Positions 44,692 through 56,800 of a DNA stretch of 64,000 nucleotides are shown here, piece by piece. Position numbers and translations under genes: made by a program. Location: assembly GCA_963082975.1 (NCBI GenBank), contig OY720348.1:22373146-22437145 (forward strand), in the 5' to 3' direction. The notes under the pieces were generated by a model that was not told the DNA's origin, did no database searches, and saw only the letters and a list, made by a program, of their open reading frames with translations. This DNA comes from Labia minor. Taxonomy: Eukaryota; Arthropoda; Insecta; Dermaptera; Spongiphoridae. The stretch's first letter is position 1. Every line of letters starts with the position of its first letter.

Positions 44692-44862
44692 CACGGTGGC
44701 CAAACCGTGTCTCGCGAGCCACATATGACTCTTTTCGAGTTTATTGTGGCTCAATTAAATAATTTAAAGTCATAACACAAAAAAATAAAACTAAAATTTT
44801 TTCCCGATTTGGCTCTTAAACATTTTAGATTTTTCAATATGAATCTAAGTTTACCACCCCTG
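44692..44862. mobile_element. hAT MITE of the GGTGGCCAAAC class
   Basis: Left end CACGGTGGCCAAACCGTG, then CTCGCGAGCCACATATGACT; right end CAGGGGTGGTAAACTTAG on the other strand. This matches a common hAT terminus (CAGGGGTGGCCAAAC followed by GGCTCGCGAGCCAC). About 170 bp. Flanking octamers are only partly alike, so the target duplication is eroded. Confidence 0.65.
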
Positions 44863-44879
44863 ATTTATGGTATACTCTG

Positions 44880-45080
44880 ACATGTGCAATGTACTGCCCG
44901 CTGGCCGGACCCTATCTTCGATGTTTATTTTATTTGATTCTTGTAGTAATTTTCATAGCCTTTGTTAAGATTTTTCGACTCCTTGTCAAACAGGCTAACA
45001 CCCACAATCCCGAAAATTCCTTCTTAACTTTGAAAATGACTCCAAATTGGGCACAGAAACTTCGATAATTATTTAACTTT
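44880..45080 (+). repeat. Dispersed repeat X, uninterrupted copy
   Basis: GTGCAATGTACTGCCCGCTG, then GTTAAGATTTTTCGACTCC and CAGGCTAACACCCACAATCC, to TTGAAAATGACTCCAAATTG. The same blocks occur at 48160-48200 and 49100-49200, where HINE-1 copy N separates them. Confidence 0.65.
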
Positions 45081-46644
45081 CCAATGAAGATTAGTATTCT
45101 CACAAATTATTTTAATAATTTTTTTTTTTAAATATTTAATATAATTTATTACTTATTTATGTATCTATCTATGTACTAATTCAGGGATGATCAACCCATA
45201 CATTATCGGTATCCTAAACTGTTTTGCGGGCTACTTGATTACTTTTAAATTAAATACATAGCTATACAATACAAATGATTTTTTGATACCATAAAAATGA
45301 CATGTACATGTGAATTATTCATTAAATATTTCAGTTTTAATAATTTATCTGCCGCCCTCCAAGAAATATCGAACTTTCGTTTGGCTCTTTGATAAAAAAT
45401 GTTGCTCTCTCACTGTTTAAAAGTCATTTTAGTTGATAGTATCAAATAAAACCCTTTTTATATTTCAATGTCTGCAAATAAAATATAAAAATTATTGAAT
45501 TACAATTTTAGTAATGTATAAAAGTTAATAATTCTTTATATTTCGTTTAAACTATGATATGATATAATTTATATAAATTTATAAAAATTTGTAGAAATAC
45601 TTTTATTTTCATTAATTTTTTTTTAATTTTTTCATTTATTTTATTAAAGTTAATGAGATATTTATAATATTTAGAATATATATGATAGTTGATTGTGAAT
45701 ATAGCGAGAATAGATGTAAATAAAAATTGAAATAAATTGTTTCATGATTCAACATTTCAATTCATTCTGTTGAAACTGATTCCATATTGAAGTGAAGCGA
45801 TGAGTTTCAAATCCTTCTGTAACTTTTATCCAGAGAGGATGCTGTGTTTTATGGAATTCTATTTTAACTAAAATTTCTTAATACAACTTTCATTTCTCAT
45901 TAAAACTGGCAAAATCGAAAATTTTAATAAATTGTTTCTTAAAAAAAATAAATAAATTTCTTTAAATGTCTTTAATAAATGATAATAGATTATGGCCTTG
46001 TGATAAAAAAAATTGCTCACCCCTATTCTAGTAATAATCATAAAATTCTAATAAATTTTATTCTATATTGAATAAATAGAACCATCACATTCACATCCAA
46101 ATATATATATATATATATATATTCATGAATTGATATATGATTCAAACCACATGTATTAATGTACAACCTATGAACTTGTAAGAACAGCAATCCAGTTTAT
46201 TTATAACTTTCCAAAATTTAAAAATATAAGTAATGAATTTAAGAATTAAATTTCTTTATGATTCGATTTTAGATAATAATAATAATAATTATATAATATA
46301 TAATAATAATATAATAATTATAATAATAATAATAAGTTCATTATTTTTCGAATTAAATAATAAAAAATAATATTTTTGATTTGATATATTTAAAAAAAAA
46401 ATATAGAAATTTTTATCATTTTCTTGTAAAGGCATTTGTTTGTCAATTGCCTTTGAAGTAAAAGAGATGAAATTGCAACTTTACTTTGCCAATTCAAGCA
46501 TCCATAAAAGATCAATCATTTCATTTTTGCAAACACTCATGATTTGTTTAATGTTAATTTTGTTATTCACTTCATTTGCCAGAGAAAACAAAAATCAAAA
46601 TTTATATATATATATATATAATTAAATAATATATTATAATTCGT

Positions 46645-46688
<44 letters not shown>

Positions 46689-46852
46689 GTGATTCTCAAC
46701 AGTTATTTATATTTTTTATACCTTTTTAATTTTCTAATCAAAAGAATATAAAAAAATAATAGGAAAATAAAAACAATTAAAGAAATATTATTATCACTGG
46801 GAGGTAATTATCATTCTATTTTAAATATGTAAATCAATCAAAGAATAATAAG
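45081..46852. other. Non-coding AT-rich DNA
   Basis: A CAGGGATGATCAACCC string at about 45183 may be a hAT end, but no partner was found. (AT)n tracts lie at 46101-46122, 46607-46621 and 46651-46684. No gene. Confidence 0.5.
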
Positions 46853-47564
46853 CTGGAGTGTTTCCACTCGACTATCTCGCAATTTGAATTAGATAAAATA
46901 ACATATATTATATTTAAATTAAATTTAATTAATTATATATTCTTCTTAAGGTGCCGTCTCCCTTTCGGAGTTTGGCTATTATCATTGCTAGGATAGCCTT
47001 AGAAGGTGCCTAGCCATGATAATTTTTCTTGGGAATGTTAATGCGGTGGTTTCCCGTTGCCTTCTGCATGTATAGAACCAGGAACTGACAATTCCTGGAG
47101 CCGGAGGCAGCTGATGTTAAATTGAATTTTATTAGAAAAATTTGTTCTTAGTTGGAATCGAACGCCGACTTCTTGTGTAGAAAATTGCTATGCTACACTC
47201 TCGGCTATATATTATAAATTAAAATTAATAAATAATATTTATTAAACCAGCGTGTGTTTGGCTCTTTGTTGATGGCACCACGTCACGTGCTGGCGCGTGA
47301 TTTGCAGTGTTAAGAAATTAATTCTGGTACTTTCAGCAATTCAAGCTGAAATTATATTTATAGCAGTTTATATACAATTTTTAATCATGTGAAAAACTAT
47401 CCAACCAAATTTCATTATTCTAGCTCAAACCGTTTTGTGTAATCTAACACACACAGAGACATTTTTCTCAACCTTAGTGAAAATGACTAAGGGACCTTCA
47501 AAACGTATAAAAACATCAAAATCTGCAATTTTCGTGATCGCAATACTATCTCTAGCGAGATAGT
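46853..47564 (-). mobile_element. HINE-1 copy M, carrying a SINE
   Basis: Both termini are present (CTGGAGTGTTTCCACTCGAC at left, CGAGATAGT at right on plus). The interior is interrupted by a 264-bp SINE at 46942-47205 and has also lost the block between AAAAACTATC and the core. Without the SINE it is about 440 bp. Confidence 0.88.
46942..47205 (-). mobile_element. SINE family A, copy 1, inside HINE-1 M
   Basis: Minus-strand tRNA-derived SINE with exact 8-bp target duplication TATATATT (46934-46941 and 47206-47213). The head at the right end reads TTTCTACACAAGAAGTC and GCGTTCGATTCC (B box). The body shares AATTCAATTTAACATC and GAAGGCAACGGGAAACCACC with copy 2. The tail ends CTTAAGAAG. Confidence 0.85.
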
Positions 47565-48043
47565 AAAAATGTAATAAAACTAAGCTATTATTTATATTCA
47601 CCTATTAAATATATATATACATATTCATATGATATTTAACTTGAAATGACCGGTCTATTTAAATGGATCCATTGGGGTAGAAATAATGAATGTGGAAAAT
47701 TCAAGAGACTTTGATAATTCAGATTCACTCCTGGCTTTAATTAAGTCTTACTTATCTAAACGTTAGATCTTTGTTCAATTCAGTGGATTTAGATCATCTT
47801 ATTCCATGGCTAGTTTTGGTATCTCTCAGGACGTATGGCTGGGAAGACTCTAGAGGTTTTTAATCCTTTCCAAAATATACTTATAAAGTTACTTTTTGCG
47901 AATTTTAATGTGAAATTTAAATATTTTATCCTATTTATTTTTTAACATTAATTTTTTTCATAAAAATAGAAAAAAATATTATTATTATTATTATATTATT
48001 ATTTTTAATATATAGTATTTTAAAATAAATAAAAATAAAATTA

Positions 48044-48150
48044 TAGGTTGATAAAGAAAATGAAAATTATTATATTGTATTGGTTTGGAGAGTGGTTCAA
48101 GACTTTGGTGGACGAGAATAGTTTCAGAGTATTTAAAAATAGGAAAATAG
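48044..48150 (+). mobile_element. LINE fragment, copy of the GCEAW region
   Basis: Translates to VLYWFGEWFKTLVDENSFRV, a decayed version of the VLYGCEAWTMTLGDE stretch of the LINE at 54.5 kb. The same segment with its AT-rich leader recurs at 49258-49400, so it has been locally duplicated. Confidence 0.65.
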
Positions 48151-48211
48151 AATGTATAGCCCGACTTGTGCAATGTACTGCTCACTGGCTGGATCCTTTT
48201 TTCCGTTTTTT

Positions 48212-49088
48212 ACTATCTCGCCAGAGATAGTATTGCGATCACGAAAACTTTCAATGTTGAGAATTTGATGTTTTTATACGTTTTGAAGGTTCCTGAATCA
48301 TCATATAGGGGCAGCATGGCTGAGTGGGTAGAGTACTAGATTTCTACACAGGAAGTCTGAGTTCGAATCCCAGCATAGAACTCAAGATTATATATTTATT
48401 TAATTTAATAAATATAAAAAATCTAATTCAATTTAACATCGGTTGCCCCACCGAAGAAGGCAAGGGGAAACCACTTCGGTCAAATTTTCCCATGAACACC
48501 CTATGACTCCTGTGGAGTTATTAGGGCCACGACACTTCCGCTAGGAAGTTATCGACAACGAAGAAGAGAATCATTTTCACTAAGGTTGAGAAAAATGTCT
48601 GTGTGTGTGTATGTGTCTATGTAGACAAGATTACGCAAAAACGGTTTGAGCTAGAATCATGAAATTTGGTACATGGGCATTATTCAAAATCTATAGTTTT
48701 CTATCAACTTTTGAGAAATTTAGCTTAACCGGAAGAGGGTCATTACCTACAATGTTTTTATTTTTTTCCCTCTAAAGTGACCGTAAAAATAAAGATATAT
48801 GTTTGATAATTTTTCACATGATTAAAAATTGTATAAAACTGCAATATATAAAATTTCAGCTTGATTGAATACCGAAAGTACCAGAATTAATTTTTTAACA
48901 CTGCAAATCACACGCGCCAACACGTGACATGGTACCATCAACAAAGATCCAAACATGCGCTGGTTTAATAAATATTATTTATTAATTTTAATTTATAATT
49001 TATAATTAATTAAATTCTTTTTAAATATAATATATTATGTTATTTATTCCAATTCAAATTGCGAGATAGTCGAGTGGAGACACTCCAG
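48212..49088 (+). mobile_element. HINE-1 copy N, full length, carrying a SINE
   Basis: ACTATCTCGCCAGAGATAGT to GTCGAGTGGAGACACTCCAG. Removing the 266-bp SINE and its 7-bp duplication leaves 604 bp, the same as copy C. It holds a (GT)n microsatellite, the core TGAAATTTGGTACATGGGC and both hairpin ends. Confidence 0.92.
48302..48567 (+). mobile_element. SINE family A, copy 2, inside HINE-1 N
   Basis: Exact 7-bp target duplication GAATCAT (48295-48301 and 48568-48574). The tRNA-like head 48310-48373 has A box TGGCTGAGTGGGTAG and B box GAGTTCGAATCCC. The body contains GAAGGCAAGGGGAAACCACT and the 3' end is ACGAAGAAGAG. The acceptor stem does not pair, so it is not a tRNA gene. Confidence 0.9.
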
Positions 49089-49257
49089 CTAATTATAATT
49101 TCCATATCGCTTGTTAAAATTTTTGGACTCCTGGTCACACAGGCTAACATTCCGAATTCCGAAAAATTCTCTCTTAACAATCCAAAATGGGTACTCAAAT
49201 ATATTAAATAGAAAAATATTTTTATTATTATATTATATTTAATATAAAATATTTTCA

Positions 49258-49560
49258 AATGAAATAAAAAGAAAATGATAGATTGATAAAGAAAATAAAT
49301 TATTATATTGTATTGGTTTGAGACGTGGTCCATGACGTTGGTGAACGAGATAGTTTCAGGATATTTAAAAATAGGAAATTAGAATATATGGTCTTAAAAA
49401 AACGATGAAATGACGTGGGGATGGTTGATATTGAAATTTCATAATCTCGATGTATCCACAAAGTTGAAAGATGAGCAGAGAGATAATTGGAGATGGTATA
49501 AATTGGATGGAGGTGATGATTTGAAAATCTAGAAATCCATCAAATATGACTTATATCTTC
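49258..49560 (+). mobile_element. LINE fragment, second local copy
   Basis: ATTGATAAAGAAAATAAATT then a decayed VLYWF..VVHDVGERDSF-type stretch, parallel to 48044-48150. It is followed by a non-matching tail. Frames are broken. Confidence 0.55.
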
Positions 49561-50269
49561 CCAAAAATTAATTCCCCCCATAATAAAATCCAATATACAT
49601 ATTTTATAATTTGATAACCCATGATCGGGAACACAGTGGATTAATGAGAACATTTTTCCACCACTTCCATTCAGTCCCACTCGAGGTGGTGATCAACTAA
49701 ACAATAAAATCATATAAAATAAATAAATATAAAAATATTTATATAAATAATTGATTTCAATTTTATACAATTTATTGGAACTTTCAAACATTAAAAAAAA
49801 ATCGTTTTGTTTTTGTTTTTATTCGGTGGGAATAAATGAAAGTAAAATGATACACTCTCACTTCAATTTATTTAATAATTCTTTATTATTTTATCAACTA
49901 CTAGGACAATTAATATTCAAAACATGCAGTATTAAATGTTGTTTTATCGTATCTAAAAAAATAAAACAATAAACATTGTATAATCATTTAATTAAATATT
50001 ACCGATTGATTCAAAATTAACCGTTAATTGTATGATTTTAGTACTGAATTAATCTATTCATTTTTGTATTTGTTTCTACCTATTTCGAAATCAATAATTC
50101 TCTATTTGTTTATTCATTTATTATTATTATTATTATTATTATTATAAGTTAAAATCACAGAGTTTATTTTTTTGTTTATTTTTATTTTATTTTATTTTAT
50201 TTTTTTTTTTTGATGAATGAAAATGAATTTGAAAATATGAAAAGGATTGGCTTTCAATGAATTCGTTTC
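49561..50269. other. Non-coding AT-rich DNA
   Basis: (ATT)n near 50120-50145; no gene or recognised element. Confidence 0.55.
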
Positions 50270-51025
50270 CACATCTGCAAAGTAAATTTGATATTCGATT
50301 GGTTCCGAATGGTCAGTTAAAAGGAAAAATTGTTAGCCGACCCGTTCCTTTGGGTCCACAATTTGCCCAACTGTGAGATGAATTCATAAATTTCTTTAAT
50401 TTATCCATTGATCTTCCACACATTCGGGAAATTTTTCCCTGTTGGTATTTTAAACCGTCGTCTTTGGGAAGGTTAATCTTTATTTGATTGAACATAAATG
50501 CCAGGCAACCCAACTCAATTAAATGAAATACCAAAAAACGGGTGATACGGAATGTTTGGCTTTAATGATAGCGAGAGGTGTTTAACATTTGCCATCTGTC
50601 AAGATGCATATAAAATTTCAACTAGTCCCCCCCTCCTTTTTTTCCCATTCCATGAAATATACAAGGGAGAAATGTCAGCTCCCCACTGCATGAAACCCGA
50701 GCTTAACCCACTACTCAGATTCATTCACCCCCCCCCTTCCCCGTGTCTCTCATCCACCCCCTAGACCAGCACCTCACCCCATCTCACCCTATTTCACCCA
50801 TTCCTTGAAGGTCAATTTACTATCAAACATGAATTGGCGAGCGTTTCGTTCATTTCTTGGGGCTCCATCACCACCACTCATCAATTTCGAGTAATGACGC
50901 GTTGCTACTGCCATCCGATTTATGAATTCCCCCTCCCCCACCTTCTCCCCTATTTGCCCCTCTGTTCCTTGTTGACATTTACCAAAGATACATTACACGA
51001 TGGGGAGAGCGGCAACAAACTATAA
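50270..51025. other. Unique GC-richer block
   Basis: Non-repetitive, with C-runs and CCACC/CACCCC motifs, from TCTGCAAAGTAAATTTGATA to the AT-rich edge near 51025. Several 60-73 codon frames are open on both strands, but composition explains them and no domain is visible. Candidate regulatory or unannotated exonic sequence. Confidence 0.4.
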
Positions 51026-51488
51026 TAAAAAAAATAAATTTATTTCACGATCAATGGGCGTTACAATGATAAAATAATAATATTATTATATGTAACATTT
51101 CATATAGATACCAGTATTATAATTAATTAATTAACATTAATTTTTTTTATCATTCTATTTATTTACAATACAACTACAAAATTTTTAATTGTAACAACCA
51201 TTATTTATTTACATAATTTATATAAATTATATAATACATCTTTAATGTTTACATTTATATTACAAACAAATATTCACAAACCAATGGCAATTTTTAATTA
51301 ATTAATTTAGCCCCCCAAGTCGACATACTCGGCCATAGGTGACTCCCAATATCGACTTTTTTCATTATAGAATATCGCCTGATAGATATGCCTCGAGAGA
51401 AACTGGACTACTTACACAATTCACATTAAATAAATATAAGAATTATTTCATTTAAAATAAGGAGTAGATATCTTATATTTTTCTATTA
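51026..51488. other. Non-coding DNA
   Basis: AT-rich apart from a small unique patch at 51310-51410. No gene. Confidence 0.5.
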
Positions 51489-52000
51489 TACGAGGCCAGG
51501 TCAATAAGTCCATGACTTTTTAAATTTCCCGTCTCTTAAATGAAATGGCAACACTACACCTGTCAGTAAACAACTATCAGCTGACTCCTGTCGAAATTGG
51601 AACCAGCTGTTTTTTAGTTTTTGTTTGACATCTATTAATAGCAGACTACCTAGTGACTTGAAAGAAAATGGAAAAAAGTGAATTTCCATAAAAATCCGTG
51701 ATTTAGGATACGAATTGCTCCCTCATCAGCCCTATTCTCCGGATTTAATCCCCAGTGTTTCCAAACTTGAAGAAATGGCTCGACGAAAACTAATTTGACT
51801 CCAACGATGAAATCATCTCACAAACAAATATCTATTTTGATATCCTCAAATCTTATTTTTTGGAAGGGATAAAAAATTGGAGAATCGTTGGACAAAGTGT
51901 ATAAAACTCAAAGGAGACGACATTGAAAAATAAAATAAATTTTTATCCCAAAACATGATTTTCATTCAAAAAGTCACGGACATATTGACCTGCCCTCGTA
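51489..52000 (+). mobile_element. Internally deleted mariner, copy 2
   Basis: TA-flanked, with ends CGAGGCCAGGTCAATAAGTC and CGAGGGCAGGTCAATATGTC (other strand). 512 bp against 511 in copy 1, and joined at the same internal junction (GTGAATTTCCATAAAAATCC followed by GATACGAATTGCTCCCTCAT). Here a further small deletion removes the DYFLF segment with the third catalytic aspartate. Confidence 0.85.
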
Positions 52001-52537
52001 TATACTTATATTTTACCTATTTATCTATTTGAATCTTTAAAGAGAAGGATTGTTTATCCCTCTACTTACAAAATTTACAAATCAGTGAAAGAAAAAAAAT
52101 ATAATTCAATATTAAACAAAAATAAGAACAATAAAAAAACAAAACAATAATTCATGAACCATTTACAATTTATTCATTTATAATAAACGACTACAGTTAC
52201 AACACTGAATTCATAAACCAATAAATGGCATGAATAGCCCTGAGGTTGTTTCTCTTAAAGGTGTTCACCGAGTCGGACCCTTTAAACCATTCCACCTCAC
52301 TTCAAATTCTATAAATAATTTAACAAAATATTTAAGGGATTATACTATAAATACAATTAATTAATTGTACAATTAAACAGTTTGGATGTTACAGGCCGGA
52401 TGTAATCCATTGTGCTTTATATTTATTTAATTTATTGTATTATATATGCTAATCAACCAATACCGAATTAATATTCCATACCTTCATTAATATCAATCAA
52501 CTATCATCATTATATCAATTCAATATATAAATATAAA
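52001..52537. other. Non-coding DNA
   Basis: AT-rich, with a small patch (GTGTTCACCGAGTCGGACCC) at about 52260. No gene. Confidence 0.5.
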
Positions 52538-53160
52538 GTAAAATCGGGGGATATGACGCACGGGTATGGTGCGTTTTCTATATCTCAAAAATTAGGCCTA
52601 GGGACGATAATAGCGTCTTACGCGACCAGATTAAGCATGTCTAGCTTAGTTATAAGCTAACCGTGCAAGGAGGGTTTGTTGTCCTCCATCTTGTAAATCA
52701 ACACAAGCCATTTTTCATCATATTTATTTCAAGAGCTCGTAATTCCTTTTCTTTTGCAAAATTTGTAAGTATAGTGTCGTATTCTATGTTTTTACAACAT
52801 TCTTTAAAATTAATATTAAAACTTATCTATTCACATTGTTTACTATTTTCAAATTTAGAGTGCGGAAGGAGCGATATAACGCATTGTGTGAACGAGGGAG
52901 ATGTCGCGCCTTTTACCTCAGATTATTTAGTAAAAAAATTGAACCCCCTAAACAATTTAGTAAGACGGGGGAAATAAATATTCATAGATCGAGACTCGTG
53001 TAAATATATTATTTAATTTATTTACTCTTATAATTCTTAAACCTTACGTAATTAAATATTTAAACATATTTCAACTTTATGAGTTTTTATTTTTGTTTTA
53101 CATGTAATTTCCCATAAACAATATCCCCCACAATATCTGCTAGGGATATTGTCGAAAAGT
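52538..53160. other. Unexplained segment with possible inverted ends
   Basis: Left TCGGGGGATATGACGCACGG and right (other strand) GTGGGGGATATTGTTTATGG share GGGGGATAT in inverted orientation, which may be transposon ends. Inside, a 104-codon frame (52663-52977, +) ends in a charged tail, with no recognised domain. GATATGACGCAC and GATATAACGCAT motifs occur at both ends of that frame. Confidence 0.3.
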
Positions 53161-53916
53161 TTACTTTTTTATTTTTGTATATTTTAGTAGTTCTTTTTAT
53201 AAAAATAAAGCTGGTATTTTTGCAAGGACTACCTAGTAGTCCTAGGAACCATTAACACCAAGAATCATGTCAAATATAGTTTAAAATTTAGCAAAAACAC
53301 GAATTGGGTGTCCTATCTTTGTTTGTTTATATTGGTTATATATAGTTAATATAATTAAATAAAATCTCATTTTTTCAATTAACAAAGAGATAGTTAATTT
53401 CTTAGGCAAAAAAATATATAATGAATTTTAAATACATTGAAGAATAGTTTAAATTCTATTAAGATAGGGCATGATAAAATGAAGAGAGTGGAAGGTATCT
53501 TTCTCTCCTCTCCACCAATTAATTCATAGGAAAGAAATTTCATTTGATCTTTTATTATTAAGTGTTTATCAAGATATAAACTAATCCATATTATATACCA
53601 CTAAGTTAATATTTAAACATTCAGAATATCTTTATTAATATTTTGCTGAAAATTTTAAATTACTGGAACTGAAAAATAATTTGAAAAATTTTTATTATAA
53701 AATTATATATAAAATAAAAAATATTGATTATTTTTTCATTAACCGTGTTAAATAAAGTTATTCATCGTTCATCATGTTTCTTGATTAAAATGAAATATTA
53801 TAACAAATTAATAATAATAATTTATATTAATAATTAATTAAGAATGACTATAATTAGAATAATACTATTTATTATTGTCATTAATTTATTAATTTATTTA
53901 CTAATTTATTTTTGTA
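53161..53916. other. Non-coding AT-rich DNA
   Basis: No gene or recognised element. Confidence 0.6.
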
Positions 53917-55003
53917 GACTTTACAAAAGCATATGACTCAGTAGATAGGGAAAAACTTTTTCAAATCTTGATCTTAATGGGAATTCCAAAAAAACTAGTA
54001 TGTATGATTCAAATTTGTCTTGTGGGTAGTAAAGGAAGAGTAAGATGCGGGAATCAATTGTCAGAAACTTTCGAAATTCGAAATGGTTTAAAACAAGGAG
54101 GCGCATTATCACCAATTTTATTTAATTTAGTTCTAGATTATGTAATTAGACAAATTGGGGAGAGGTCAAACAGAATCGAATTAAAAAAAAATTCAAGTAT
54201 TAGGTTACGCAGATGACTTAAATATAATAGGAGATTCGGCAATTGCTCTTATAGATAGTGTAGAAAAATTAATTGAAGCAGGAAAATAGGTGGAACTAGA
54301 AATTAATAATGCTAAGACAAAGTATTTAGTAACAGAGAGGAATAGTATTAACACACAAAATCTTAATATACAAAATATAGAATTTGAAAATGTAGAAAAA
54401 TTTAAATACTTACTAAAGATAATAATAATAGAGATGAGTTTAAAGCGAGGCTACAATCGGGAAACGCCTGTTATCATGCAATAAAGGGGCTTATCGCGTC
54501 AAAATTATTATCAAAGGGGATAAAAGTTAAAATATATAAAACAATTATTTTACCGGTTGTATTATATGGATGTGAGGCATGGACTATGACCTTAGGTGAC
54601 GAGAGTAGATTTAGAGGATATGAGAATAGGATTCTGCATAGCATTTATGGGCCAAAGAAACCGGGGAATGGCGAAGATTTCACAACCTGGAATTGCATGA
54701 CCTCTATGCATCTCCAGATATAGTTAGAATTATAAAATCGAGAAGGCTACGGTGGATAGGACACGTGACTAGAATGGAAGAAGATAGAATGGCAAATAAT
54801 CTATTGGTAGGGAGACCGAGTCGGAAACGTCCACTTGGAAAACCAAGGGCACGGTGGATGGATAATGTGGGAAAGGATGTGAGGGAGATGGGAGAGAATA
54901 GGGACTGTAAGGTTGTGGCTCAGAATAGGAATACTTGGAGGGGTGTGGTTGCTGAGGGCAAGAACTTTCGAGTTCCGTAGAGTCACAGAGATAGGTAGAT
55001 TAA
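53917..55003 (+). pseudogene. LINE (non-LTR retrotransposon) remnant, RT to 3' end
   Basis: 5'-truncated. It begins within the reverse transcriptase at DFTKAYDSVDREKL, then GIPKKLV, RNGLKQGGALSPILFNLVL and, after a one-base frameshift in an A-run near 54183-54190, YADDLNIIGDS with the catalytic YADD. An in-frame TAG stands at about 54287; further shifts lie near 54410 and 54660. Downstream blocks are ILPVVLYGCEAWTMTL, RRLRWIGHVTRMEE and GKPRARWMDN, the C-terminal region of several insect LINE lineages; the clade was not assigned. It ends CGAGTTCCGTAGAGTCACAG then ATAGGTAGAT. The 3' fragments at 13.8, 16.4, 31.4, 48.0, 49.3 and 57.2 kb belong to the same or a related family. Confidence 0.88.
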
Positions 55004-56579
55004 TGTCGTGGTATCTGAAAGATTAAGGAATTATTGAATGAATTGGTTAATTGTCCTGGTTAGGGTGGATAGTGGGAGGGGGAGGTGGGATTTATTCCTC
55101 CCACAATGATCCTAAAATACAGATGTGATGGGAGGAAAATCATTCTTCCATTAAGTTCCCATAAGAATAACAACCGATTGATTTTTGTCAGCCGAATCGA
55201 ATTATTAGGTTCAATGATTCCTCTGCCTATTTTTTCCCTATATATATCTATATATATATATATATAGATATATATAGATATATATTGGTGTTGATAATCT
55301 CTCAAAAATTATTCACTAAATTCGTACTAAAGTATAATTTATTTAATTATAATTACATGTTTTATTTTTATTAATAAATTGATGAATTTTATGGTCTGGT
55401 CAAAAGTGCATTAATAATCTATAAATTAAAATTAATTGATATTATAATAATAATAATAATGCGTTTCATATTTGAAATTCTTAAATAGTTAATTATTTCG
55501 CGTATAGATGTCGATTGAATATGTCAAAGAACACATCTTTTTTATCAACATGTTCAACATCTAATATGATTCTGATTTTCTGAATTTTTTTTTAAATAAT
55601 TTTAAAAAAGGAATTTTTTCCTTTGGATAATAATAATATATATTATATTTTTCATTTTAATTTATTCTTTATATTAATTTTTATGTTTATTCATTGTAGG
55701 TTCAATCTGAGAATATTTTTTTTTTCAAATGTCAGTAAATATGGTTTGTAATTTATATTTCATTTCTTCAAGCATCGAAATCATTAAACGGTAAATTAAC
55801 TTTATACTTAAATTAAACATTGCAAAGATTTATATATCTAATTTAATAATATGTTATTTTACATAATATATAATTAAATTTGATAAAATAAAAATATTTA
55901 TATATAGTAAATAATATTTTATATATTTTATATTATATCAAATTTATATTAAAAAGGGTTTATATTTCATAAAAAATAGCAAAACATTAATTTATTTAAA
56001 TTTTTTAAAATATATTTTATTAAAAATTATTTATTAATGATTTATACTTAAATAGGTTAAAATTATATTTGTGTGATTTTTTCTCTCTTTATTTAGTTTC
56101 CAATTATTTTTAATTTCAAATATTTTCTTTACATCATTAAATACGAATTCTCATGGGCAGTTTTTATATATTTAATTTGTTTTTAATAAATAATTTATAT
56201 TAAAATATATTATTATAACTTAATATGTTCTTTAAAAGTAAATGATTTATTTAGTAATTACAATTGTAACTATTTATATAATCTCTTAATTTTTTTTAGA
56301 TAATCAATTGATAATAAAAATTCAATATTATTTAAACATATATATCAAGAATGTATTGAATATTAATTTCAGTCTTAGTGTTTAGACCAAGATATTTAAT
56401 AATTTTTCAATGTTTTCATTATTTTTTTAAAAATAAAGTAGGTATATATTATATTTTAATTTGGTGGCAAAAATAGTTTCACCATGGAATTAAATTAAAT
56501 AAATATCTGTTATCTGTATATTCTATTTATCAAATTGGTAATAATTTTTTGAAAGTATAGAGACTCGTATTTCCTATCG
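55004..56579. other. Non-coding AT-rich DNA
   Basis: A (TA)n-rich inverted stretch lies at 55236-55285. The rest is very AT-rich with no gene. Confidence 0.6.
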
Positions 56580-56800
56580 GAATATTTTTGGGCCATTATG
56601 ATAATGCAAAGAGATATGGATTCCCAGATTCAGAGTAAAGATCAAAGAGGCAGCTTTTGCCAATGCCCAATTCTCTAAGGGTTGACGGATATCGGATTTT
56701 CCTCACCGGGCGCGGCGGCAGGAATATCCTTGTAGGACAGGATAACCGGCATAGCAATCCCTGGGGACAACAGCTCACCTCTCTGTTTGGGATAAATTAT
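56580..56800. other. Small unique GC-richer island
   Basis: TTGACGGATATCGGATTTTC, CACCGGGCGCGGCGGCAGGA and CAGGATAACCGGCATAGCAA stand out from the AT-rich flanks. A 131-codon plus-strand frame (56657-57052) starts here but runs into repeat S, so it is not credible as a gene. Origin unknown. Confidence 0.35.

Larger units (their letters stand above)
48154..49210 (+). repeat. Repeat X split by HINE-1 copy N
   Basis: GTGCAATGTACTGCTCACTG and GGATCC at the left, and TAATTTCCATATCGCTTGTT, TTTTTGGACTCCTGG and CAGGCTAACATTCCG at the right, match the contiguous copy at 44880-45080. Copy N sits between T and the CT that follows its hairpin. Confidence 0.6.

Noticed and set aside
45183..45420. hAT element starting CAGGGATGATCAACCC
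   Set aside because: No matching right end or target duplication found. Left as unassigned DNA.
48310..48373. A tRNA gene
   Set aside because: A and B boxes are present but the acceptor stem does not pair, and the region is the head of a SINE bounded by target duplications.
54801..54986. Minus-strand frame opposite the LINE tail
   Set aside because: Antisense shadow of the LINE C-terminal coding region.
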